From positions 448,314 to 512,313 of the forward strand of contig CAUYUJ010018482.1 of assembly GCA_963575745.1 (NCBI GenBank): 64,000 nucleotides of DNA. The letters are read 5' to 3'. Position numbers and translations under genes: made by a program. The stretch is from Prorocentrum cordatum (lineage: Eukaryota; Sar; Dinophyceae; Prorocentrales; Prorocentraceae). This document shows positions 1 to 7,588 of the stretch, piece after piece (positions within the stretch are counted from its first letter, which is position 1; each line of letters starts with the position of its first letter). Below the pieces are notes generated by a model. The model searched no databases, had not been told where the DNA came from, and saw nothing but the letters and a program-made list of their open reading frames with translations.

Positions 1-371
1 TGGACGTCTCCAGGCCGAGTGCTTCGCACGGTACTGCAGCGATACACGCGGCAGCGCACGCGGCGCTGCACCGCCACGTGGCCACGCGGGTCGGCCACCT
101 GCACGCGCCCGTCCGCCGCCCGCCCAAGGCCGCACCTTTTGTTGTTGTGTGGTTGGGTCACGGGCAACGATGGGGTGGGATGGGCTCATGGGGGTATAGG
201 CACAGGGCTGGACTGGCTCAGGGGTTTTCGATCGTTTCCCGTACTGCTTCCAGAGTTTTCGGGGACTGGTGGGGTCTCCATCAGCTGCGCTTCGTCGGGA
301 GCTTTCCGGGGTGCCCCGATCGTCCCGAGCGGCCGCCGGAGGTCTGAGTCATGGCCCAAAAACCAGACGAC
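1..371. other. No assigned feature; possible exon tail at left edge
   Basis: The first 120 or so bases are GC-rich and open in several frames, ending near a CAAG, so they could be the end of an exon cut by the window. No domain is recognisable and no frame is clearly favoured. The rest is unremarkable non-coding sequence. Confidence 0.2.
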
Positions 372-535
372 GAGGATTATTGACGGAGGGTGCTCACGGG
401 GGAACGCATCGACTCACACTCGCTCATTGATCGCCGAGAGGGGCTCGATACCCCCCCCGCCTGGGACCGTGCGGTTCCGCTATCGGGGGCCTCTCGCGAT
501 CCATCGGCGATGTATCGCCGATTCACGGTCGATTT
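372..535 (+). mobile_element. T6 dispersed element, copy 1
   Basis: This segment shares its order of motifs with 5853-6030 and 47265-47400: a start near GATTATTGACGG, then CGATAGGGGCCCGATA-like text, CGGATTC.CTATCGGG, and a run of GATCCATCGGCGATGTATCG. The CGCCGAT vocabulary links it to T5. Copy 1 is the most diverged of the three. Confidence 0.45.
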
Positions 536-699
536 TCATCCCGAGCCCGTCCCCCCTCACGTTGGCCCTCAGGGCGGGGGCGGCGAGTGGGGGGTCAGTA
601 TCGGAGGAATGCCAAGCATGAGTCTCTGGAGCAGGAGTGCGACAGTGAAGCAAGTGCAAGTAGTCTGGCAATCCTTCCTGCTCAGCCTGCGCGTGTGGG

Positions 700-880
700 C
701 TAAAGTCAACCCGCATTGTAAGGACGGGCGACCTTCCCAAGGGTACCCTTGTATCCTTTCCTCCTCGGTCCATCCTTGGCCACTTTTGTTGGCAGCGCCC
801 CGCTCGAAAAGCTTCGAAACGGGCGTCCAGGGCCCTTGCGCCCTCATCGCGCATCCTGATTCTACGGGCCGGTCATGTAC
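700..880 (+). mobile_element. T26 element, partial copy
   Basis: It resembles 48120-48325 and the intact TIR copy at 21880-22070. Shared landmarks are GGTACCCTTG, TCCTCGG and the closing CCCTTGCGCCCTCATCGCGC. The outer arms are degraded here. Confidence 0.4.
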
Positions 881-1155
881 GCTCTCGTCCTCCACCATGC
901 TTACTTCAAGCCGTTGGCCCTTCTGTGCAGGGCCGTCAGAGATTCCCAAGGGCCGCCCGCGGTGGCGCTGAGATCGTCGCAGCCTGGGCCGGGGCGGCTG
1001 CCCTCCTCCGAGGGGGGGCGGCGCGGGGGCGCGGGGGGCGCGAAGGGGCTCGTGCACCGCGCCCCGCGCAGTGCGCGATGCGCGAGGTCGGGCAGCCCGG
1101 GGACGTCGCGGCGCGCACGTCTGCCAGAGTCATGGGCTGCGGGTTTGCGGGTGGT
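881..1155. other. GC-rich spacer, nothing assigned
   Basis: The stretch from about 960 to 1130 is very GC-rich and open in several frames on both strands, which composition alone would produce. I see no domain or splice evidence. Confidence 0.3.
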
Positions 1156-1288
1156 CTTGGCATCGCTCGGACGTGGACATTTTTTCCTCGGCGAGGACCC
1201 TGGAGGAGCATCCTGGACCATCGAGCAGCAAAAAGCACGCACGAAACCGACAAATGCACGGGAAATGGACGTCCGAGCGACCGCAAGC
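1156..1288 (+). mobile_element. T3 TIR element, copy 1
   Basis: The left arm is TTGGCATCGCTCGGACGTGG and the right arm is GGACGTCCGAGCGACCGCAA, its near-complement. The interior contains the family signature GGCGAGGACC, GGAGCATCCT and CACGCACGAAACCGA. At about 130 bp with no coding capacity it is MITE-like. Five more copies occur in the window. Confidence 0.75.
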
Positions 1289-1571
1289 GGTTGTTATCCA
1301 GCTCTCATTGCTGAAGTTGGTGCTTGTCTGTTCGCACGGCCCTGCCCCTGGACTGACCACGGCACTTGACGCATGCACGCGCGCCCGCTCATTCCAGTCA
1401 TGGCCTCTGGGATGCAGGAGGGTTCTTCTGATACGACTGGCTACGAAGGGGTGTTCAATCTTATGATTCGGTGGGCGATTGGGTATGATCGCGCACCGCA
1501 GTCATGGTAGAGCGCTGATTCGTGGACGTGTATCGTTCAGCTTGTCGCATAACTCGAGGACCCTCCTATAC
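1289..1571. other. Spacer, nothing assigned
   Basis: Non-repetitive within this window; no coding signal or TIRs seen. Confidence 0.3.
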
Positions 1572-1785
1572 TCGGCGTCACCCCAACATACCAATACTAT
1601 GTGTGCGTCGCCCCCCCCCCAGGGGCGACGCGCGCACCGATAAATCTTACAGTAAACGCGTTGTGGCGGGCGCTTTCTGGCCACACTGCTCGGGAAACGA
1701 TGTGCTACAAGATGGGTGTACTATGTGTTCGGGTCGGACGTGCCCCTCCAAGGGGGGCATATAGTACAAGTTTGTCTTTGTGCGG
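1572..1785 (+). repeat. T13 dispersed repeat without TIRs, copy 1
   Basis: About 214 bp closely matching 37062-37271. Both begin CGGCGTCACCCCAACATACC and include AATACTATGTGTGCG, a C-run, GGGCGCTTTCTGGCC, GAAACGAT.TACTACAAGATGGGT-like text and a closing TGTGCG. I find no terminal inverted repeats. It could be a SINE-like element, a conserved non-coding RNA or a duplicated segment. Confidence 0.6.
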
Positions 1786-2109
1786 CCCATACATGTGAAC
1801 AGTTCCGCTCGGCGCGCACCCCAATCCAGCCCCAGGCACTTTCCGCTGTGAATGGGCTGCGCGCTTGGTTAGTTCTTGTATATCCGATGTGCGAGTTCTC
1901 CACGGGAAAGCAGCGCGCGGGGCATACGCCTGCTCGCATTTCAACAAATCGCACAACTTGTTTGTCACTGACAGGTCAAACCCCGGTTCTGGGCCCCCTC
2001 CCCCGGGCCGCAGCACGCCAGGGGCCGTTGGAATCAGGTGCGTATGGTTGTCCCTGCCGCGCCTGGGCCTTTCCCGGACTCTCGGCCTCGGCTCTGCACG
2101 GGGACGCCG
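1786..2109. other. Spacer, nothing assigned
   Basis: No element, repeat or convincing coding segment was seen here. Confidence 0.3.
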
Positions 2110-2560
2110 CAGATGCCCAAGGGAAGGGCCCCCCCAGGAGGGACGGCCCAGGATTATGCCGAGGCGGCCCAAGAACCCCTTCCTCTCGATGTTCCACGAG
2201 GGGCTCAAGACGAGCCCCAAGGGGGCCCCAGGAGGTGCAGATCATAGATTTTCCATTGTTCCTGGTATATTCTAGCGTGCTCCTTTTTCCCACTTCCGAC
2301 CGCCCAAGACGGCTCAAGAGGCCCCCAAGAGCCACAAGACAGTCCAAGAGGACCCCAAGAGGTGCCCAAGACGGCCCAAGACTGCCGCAGGACGGCCGAA
2401 GAGGCCCCCGAGACGGCCCAAGAGACCGGGGTTTTCCTGGAGCACTTCCCCTCGAGACAGCCCCCAAGGTGCTCAACATCCCCCGGAGAAAGCTCCCAGC
2501 AGGCCCCCGATGCTTCCCCAGTAGCCCCCAAGAGATCCCCAGAGATCCGGCACGACTTCC
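2110..2560 (+). repeat. Degenerate CCCAAGA(C/G)GGC tract, copy 1
   Basis: Loose 10-12 bp units of the form GCCCAAGACG, GCCCAAGAGG and CCCCAAGAG repeat throughout. They are interrupted at about 2245-2300 by an AT-richer unique insert. Related tracts lie at 19590-19990 and 34655-34960 (reverse orientation) and 31135-31690 (same orientation). Confidence 0.7.
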
Positions 2561-2670
2561 CCTGAGATCCTTCCCGCCTCCAGGGAGGAGAGCTCGAAGA
2601 CGGCCCTCCAGGGCCGTCCTGGGGCTCTCCTGGCGGCCTCTGTGGTCCTCCGCAGCCGGTTTTTTGTCAA

Positions 2671-2686
2671 GCCATTTTGGCCGAGG
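2671..2686 (+). other. Possible relict of the dinoflagellate spliced leader
   Basis: GCCATTTTGGCCGAGG matches the last 16 nt of the known DinoSL (GCCATTTTGGCTCAAG) at 13 of 16 positions, with the first 11 exact. It sits 56 bp upstream of the first ATG of the C2 gene on the same strand. Relict leaders upstream of genes are known in dinoflagellates and are taken as a sign that a spliced mRNA was reinserted. A chance match cannot be excluded. Confidence 0.45.
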
Positions 2687-2741
2687 GGCAGCCTCTGGGG
2701 CTGCGGGGCGGCCTCCTCCAGGCGGCCGAGGGCGGCGGGCC

Positions 2742-4429
2742 ATGGGGCCGGTCTCGCCGGCGGAGAGCACGCTGCCGCCGCACCTGGCGCGCGAGCTGCT
2801 GCAGAGGTACGGCGACATCCTGCGGGTGGGCTCGGCGGCAAATCACGGGGGCCTCGCACGCAAGCGGGCGTGGCCCAGCATCCAGAGGGACGCGTGGGCG
2901 GAAACGGAAGACACGCAAGCGGGGCCTGCGCGCCGTTTGCGTAACGAAATAAACTCTTGACACATATGAAGTCATCGAGTCCTCTTGAACACAGATGTCG
3001 CCCATTGCTGCCGCGGGCGACCCGGTCGTCGCTTGGTCGCCCAGACTCGCGTGTCCTCGTAATGCCATCTTTCGAGTGCACTAGCGTGCGCTAGTGTCTA
3101 GCAGTCGATGAGAAGGCGCCAGCTTAGCGTTGAATTAGCGTCGATTCAGCGTCGACTGGCTTCGATTAGCGTCTATTAGCGTCTATTAGCGTCGGCCAGC
3201 GTCCCTTTGCAAGAGCCAGCGAGATGGCATGGGTGGCCCCTATGAGTTGCCAACGAAGGTCGGCCAGCTCCGGGTCAACGGCGAGCTGGTCACGTGGGAG
3301 ACGGACACGTGCGCGGAGAGGCAGCTGGCGAGTTTCTGCGCCCGTTTCTGCGAGAGGTTGGTGCAGCTCCGGCCGGAACTGGCTGGTCGGCCCGAGCTCG
3401 CTGGGGCGGCCTTCTGGCTCAGCAAGTCCGTGTCGATCAACTATCCATTCGCGCTGCCGTGCGATTCCGCCACCCTCGGGCGGGCGCGGGGGGTGGGAGG
3501 TGGGGCGCCTTGGGTTGGAGGGGGTGGGGGGAAGGGCCACGGAATCCTCCTTCCCCAGGCTATGTTTTCGTGGCCATCTCTTCTTACCACCAACGCAAGG
3601 ACTTGGCCACAACAACGAACACATGTTGGCCTCGATGCGTCGGGGGGCCCTCCTCACTGCTTCGCAGAAAGCGAAAGGGCCCGACGCACACCAACCGCTG
3701 CAGGCGCGGTGGCGGACATCCTCATCGAAGTGCTGCTGATGGTCAGGCAGCGCACGGGGGCGCTGTGCACCATCGAGACGCGCGGGGAGCAGGGCGGGGC
3801 GCTGGTCGAGTACGTCGTCGACGTGCCCCGCGAGGAGGCCGGGGGCTGCACGCTGCGCGTGGGGCTGCGGTGGCGGAAGCGGGACAACATAGTGTTCCGC
3901 GATCCTGCGACGGCGGAGAAGAAGATCAAGGGCAGCCTCATGCACCTGAGCACCGAGTTCTCCCTGCCGCCGGACCCGCAGCGCGTGCCGCGCTACAGCC
4001 TGGACCTGCGCCTGCGCAGGGCCCCCGCCGCGCAGCTGGCGTCCAGGCTGGCGTGCCGGATGTCCCCCCGAGGGGGCATGGCGCCGGCGGAGGCCTGGGG
4101 CTTGCGAAAGGTGCCCCCGTGGCCCGAGGTGCGCCCAGCTTTTCGCTCCATTCTGGGGCCCCATCGGGCCCATCGGGCCTCCTGAGGGGTGCTCCGCAGT
4201 GGCAGGCCGCGGGGGCCTCCCTGGAGATCCTGGGGGCACCGTTTGGGCCAGGGGCACTTCTGGCAGCACCCGACGAGGAGGAGGTGTTCGCCGACGAGCC
4301 GCTGGGCCCCTTGGAGGAAGAGACCTGGGAGGGGCTGGGCGACCTGGGCGATGCTGACGAGCCCGTCGCGGGCGAGGCCGTCGCTGCCGCCGCCGCCGCC
4401 GCTGCCCCCGCCGCCGCCGCCGCCGCCGT

Positions 4430-4461
<32 letters not shown>

Positions 4462-4471
4462 TCGTCGTCGC

Positions 4472-4537
<66 letters not shown>

Positions 4538-6645
4538 CGTCGACGTCTTTGCTGTCGTCGAAGGTCGTCGTCGTCGTCGGTGTGCGGCGCCGCCGCGCTG
4601 GAGGTGTTTGCCGACGTTCCCCTGACCCCCGTGGAGCAGGAGCGCGCCCCCGCGGATGGCCTGCTCGTCGGCGGGGCGAGCGGCGCGAGCGAGGCGTCGA
4701 CCGACTGCGAGGAGCCCGGCCTGGCCGCCAAGGCGCTGCTCCCCAGGGGCGAGGAGGAGTCATGGTGCCAACTTCGTAGGGCGGAGATCGATCGGACAAT
4801 GAAGGAAGAGTCCCAGATTGTCTGGTGAATTTCGTTCCGGATGCCGTTGTGAATTTCGGACGGATGCGCGTTGAGTCGGGAAGTGGGGTTTGAAACAAAC
4901 ACTCTTGAAATTCATTGCGTTTTCCGCTTGCCGTTTTGAGGTGATCCTTCCGCAGAAAGCCAAATCATTGTCGCGGTCGCCCGCTTGCAAGACCAGAGCC
5001 ATGATGAGGAGCCCGCAGTCGCCTCCCTGAGGGTGCGAGTGCTGAGGGCGCGGGCGCCCGCGGCGCTGGAGGTGCACTTCGCCTGCACCGCGGCGGGCAG
5101 GACGGAGCGCGCCCGGGCGGCGCAGCGCCGCGCCAGCGACGTCGCCGACCCCGGGCCGCCCGGCAGCGACGGCGCGGTAGGCCAGGGCACAGCGTGGAGC
5201 GCGGAGGCGTGGCAGTTTCCCGTGACGGCGCACGACCTCCGCAGTGACGTGGTGCTGGAGCTCTTCGGCTCGGACCTCGGGAAGGGGGAAAGAGTATGTG
5301 CACCCATACCGCGACCCCTGCCTCATGCTCGCCCTCTCGGGCCTCCTGGGAGGCCCTCGTCGCCACGGCTGGGTTCGCCTTGAAGTTCTGGTCAGAACGC
5401 ACGCGCCCCGGGAGAGGTCCAGGGAGCAGCGGTATCGGCACTTGTTGGCGCTTCCCCAGGAGCGGGCGGGCGCCCCCCTGCAGCTGCTCGGCTCCGCCAG
5501 CGTGCCCGTCGCCCTGGCGCTGGGCACCAGCGGGGCCGCGACGGCGGCCGAGCGCCTCGCGGGCGGTCCCTGCTGCGGGGCCCCGCTGGAGTTGGAGCTG
5601 GAGCTGCTGCCGTGCGCCGACGCTGCTCCGGCCGGCGGGCTTCCCCTCGATGCTCGATCTTCCTTCCCCTCCTCCTCGTCGTCGTCCTCCTCCTCCTCCT
5701 CCTCCTCGTCCTCCTCCTCCTCCTCGTCCTCCTCCTCCTCCTTCTCCTCCTCCGTCCTCCTCGTCCTCCTCCTCTTCCTCCTCCTCCTCCTCCTCCTCCT
5801 CCTCCTCCTCGTCCTCCTCCTCCTCCTCCTCCTCCTCCTCCTGTCAGAGGCAACGATATGGGGGGATGGACATCGGGGGATGCATCGACCCCGAATCTCC
5901 GATGGCAGATAGGGGCACGATAGCCCCAACCTGCCAAGGAACCTGCGGATTCATTATCGGGGGCCTCTCGCTGATCTACCAGCGATGTATCGCCGATTCC
6001 ACGTCGATGTTCTCCCCCTATGCCAGTTCCCCCCGNNNNNNNNNNNNNNNNNNNNNNNNNNNNNNNNNNNNNNNNNNNNNNNNNNNNNNNNNNNNNNNNN
6101 NNNNNNNNNNNNNNNNNNNNNNNNNNNNNNNNNNNTCCTCCTTCTTCCCCTCCTCCCCTACTTCCCCTTCCTCTCGTTCTCCCTCTCCTCCTCTCCTTCT
6201 CCTCCTCCTTCTCCTCTCCTCCCTCCTCCTCCTCCTCCTTCTCCTCCTCCTCCTCCTCTCTGGCCTCCTCCCTCATTCCTCCTCTTCGTTCTCTCTCGCT
6301 CCTCCTCCTCCTCCTACTCCTCCTCCTCCTCCTCCTCCTCCTCCTCCTTATTCTTATCTGCTCCCCATCATCCTCCTCCCCCTCCTCCTCTTTCTCCTTG
6401 TCCTCCTTTTCCTTCTCCACCTCCTCCTCGTCCTCCTCCTCCTCCTCCTCCTCCTCCTCCTCGATCTTCCTCGATCCTCCTCGATCCTCCTCGATCCTTC
6501 TCGCGCGGCCGCCGAGGGTACCTGCGCCGGGTCCGAGGACGAGGCGCCGCCGTTTATGCCCCGCGTCCAGGTCCGCGCCGCGGCGCCGCGGGCAGCCCCC
6601 AGGTGCGGCCTGTGGTGCGTGGCGATGGGGGGGCTTCGGACGCGG
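2742..6645 (+). CDS. Multi-exon C2-domain protein gene (3' end not found)
   Basis: Exons I infer: 2742-2825 (starts MGPVSPAESTLPPHLAREL), 3259-3385, 3704-4110, 4200 to about 4378, about 4558-4764, about 4999-5293, 5460 to about 5640 and about 6513-6645. Phases agree at four junctions: 2825/3259 (0/0), 3385/3704 (1/1), 4110/4200 (0/0) and 5293/5460 (0/0). The 4764/4999 junction is only one possible fit. The exons near 5.0-5.6 kb read as a C2 beta-sandwich: LRVRVLRARAPAALEVHF, AEAWQFPVTAHDLRSDVV, LELFGSD, then LELELELLP. C2 domains usually bind Ca2+ and/or phospholipid, but I cannot identify a full set of Ca2+-binding aspartates. The 3.7-4.1 kb exon is beta-rich (TLRVGLRWRKRD, YSLDLRLRR) and may be another C2-like fold. 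The last segment (MPRVQVRAAAP) looks like the start of a further C2. A 14-residue motif occurs twice, EVFADEPLGPLEEE and EVFADVPLTPVEQE. The substrate and cellular role are unknown. Confidence 0.55.
2826..3258 (+). mobile_element. T8 element forming intron 1 of the C2 gene
   Basis: The left arm starts at 2831 (CTCGGCGGCAAATCACGGGG) and the right arm ends CCCCTATGAGTTGCCAACGAAG at 3258, imperfect inverted repeats matching the T8 copy at 37486-37702. The interior has about seven AGCGTCGATT-type units near 3120-3210. Intron boundaries GT (2826) and AG (3258) leave phase 0 on both sides. GTGGG (2826-2830) and GTCGG (3259-3263) could be a 5-bp target duplication, placing the donor GT in duplicated host sequence. 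Confidence 0.6.
4376..4590 (+). repeat. GCC/GTC trinucleotide tract in or next to C2 gene exons
   Basis: A run of GCC then GTC triplets lies between the two EVFAD-motif exons. In the gene's frame on the left it would encode Ala then Val. The frame differs on the right, so an intron end (CGAAG at about 4562) or a length error probably falls inside it. The long arginine-rich frame on the other strand is a by-product of the repeat. Confidence 0.7.
5294..5459 (+). mobile_element. T1 element forming an intron inside the C2 domain
   Basis: The intron starts GTATGTGCAC and ends CGCTTCCCCAG. Between lie the T1 arms CCATACCGCGACC and AGCAGCGGTATCGG, and the core GGCCTCCTGGGAGGCCCTCG. Exon frames meet phase 0 to phase 0, joining LFGSDLGKGER to ERAGAPLQLLGSAS within the C2 fold. 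Other T1 copies: 23911-24055, 24841-24965, 28168-28291, 34378-34536, 61251-61407. Confidence 0.7.
5673..5842 (+). repeat. TCC/CTC microsatellite
   Basis: Interrupted CTC/TCG/TTC triplets, nearly pure CTC at the right end. It lies in the presumed intron downstream of the C2 exon ending near 5640. Confidence 0.85.
5853..6030 (+). mobile_element. T6 dispersed element, copy 2
   Basis: It reads GGGGGGATGCATCGACCCCG, GATAGGGGCACGATAGCCCC, AACCTGCCAAGGAACCTGCG and ATTCATTATCGGGGGCC, then a GCGATGTATCGCCGATT end. It closely matches 47265-47400 over the first 120 bp. Its right end runs into the assembly gap. Confidence 0.6.
6036..6135. other. Assembly gap (100 N)
   Basis: Exactly 100 Ns, so the true size is unknown. 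CT-rich triplet repeat follows on the right and lies a short way to the left, which probably caused the break. Apparent frames across it mean nothing. Confidence 0.99.
6136..6478 (+). repeat. TCC/CTC microsatellite right of the gap
   Basis: Interrupted CTC/TCC triplets ending in three CTCGATCCT-like units before coding-like sequence at about 6505. Confidence 0.85.
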
Positions 6646-6809
6646 GTCAGCGCAAACGGGGGCCAGCCAGTGCCGGATTTCGCGCAGGATCCTGCCACGC
6701 CAGGGGTGAAGTGACCCGGGCTTGCGTGCCTGATCTTGCAGGATCCTGCAGGATCCTGGAAAGCCTGACTGGCCCGGGTTTGCGTTGAACCGGTCAGTGC
6801 GTCCCCGAG
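6646..6809 (+). mobile_element. T9 element, copy 1 (GT...AG ends)
   Basis: It begins GTCAGCGCAAACGGGGGCCA and ends CGGTCAGTGCGTCCCCGAG, with arms CAGCGCAAACGGGGGCCAG and CTGGCCCGGGTTTGCGTTG and internal TTGCAGGATC repeats. The related copy at 60966-61193 also starts with GT and ends CCCCGAG. Splicing it out here in phase 0 from the C2 exon meets a stop 7 codons on, so its role as an intron is unproven. Confidence 0.55.
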
Positions 6810-7187
6810 GCGAAGCCGTGCACATCGTGAGCGGCGAGGTTGCCCGAGAAGCCGCTGCTCTGCGTCGGAGGTTTCGGGGAGGTCAGGGTGAGTCCTGGCG
6901 CAACAAGGAACCGCAACCACAGTTGAGCGGATTTTTCTGGAGGGCCCCCGGGTGAGAGCCCATCGAACTCAACATGAGCACTTCGGTTGTGGTTGTGGTC
7001 GATTTTGCCGTGCTGGGTCGTCGAAGCGACCACAACCAGTACTAGGTGGTTCTGGTGTTCTGACGGTTCATGGCATGCGCAAGACATCCCCGAAGATGCG
7101 CCCTCGATGTGGTTGTGGTCGCTTGCTGTCCCCGCAGAGAGGCGGGGTTGCAACTCTCGAAGGACAAGAGGCGGCACAGCACGCATT
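6810..7187. other. Unassigned; short GTTGTGGTTGTGGTCG inverted motifs
   Basis: About 6810-6870 is open as EAVHIVSGEVAREAAALRRR and could be a small exon. From 6985 to 7125 the words GGTTGTGGTTGTGG and CGACCACAACC recur in both orientations, hinting at another degraded TIR element. Confidence 0.25.
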
Positions 7188-7477
7188 TCCCGAGCTGCGC
7201 GCGTATTTCGTGGACCTGCGCTACGCCCTCCAAGCGGCGTCTCTGGCTTGGCATCGCTCGGACGTGTGCATTTCTCCCTCGGCGAGGACCATCGAGGAGC
7301 ATCCTTGATCATTTGACGAAAAAACCACGCACGAAACCGAAAAAAACACAGGGAATGGACGTCCGAGCGATGGCCAGCTGGCGCCGCCCCCGGCGCGCTC
7401 CGCGCGCCAGGGCGAGGGTCCAGTGCGGTCCCAAGAGATCTGCGCGGACCTCCGAAAGTCTCTGCATGCGCAGTTTT
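7188..7477 (+). mobile_element. T2 element split by a T3 insertion
   Basis: The left arm (CGAGCTGCGCGCGTATTTCG) is at 7190 and the right arm (AGATCTGCGCGGACCTCCG) ends near 7460. A full T3 copy lies between them at 7248-7377, so T3 inserted after T2. Confidence 0.55.
7248..7377 (+). mobile_element. T3 TIR element, copy 2 (nested)
   Basis: The arms are TTGGCATCGCTCGGACGTGT and GGACGTCCGAGCGATGGCCA. The interior matches copy 1 closely (GGCGAGGACCATCGAGGAGC). Confidence 0.8.
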
Positions 7478-7588
7478 TCCCAACCATCCTGTGGTGTTGG
7501 GTCCTCGTTTTGAAGAGACGGTGCCCCGCGTTCCTCTCCTCCTCTCCTCCTCCTCCTCCTCCTCCTCCTCCTCGCCCTCCTCCCTCCA

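Noticed and set aside
3166-4902. 578-codon minus-strand frame with a long arginine run
   Set aside because: It lies opposite the C2 gene exons and the GCC/GTC repeat; the plus strand has phase-consistent exons and a recognisable fold.
6646-6870. T9 as the next intron of the C2 gene
   Set aside because: Splicing at its GT and AG in the gene's phase runs into a stop 7 codons later. Only the other phase is open, and no alternative donor I found restores it.
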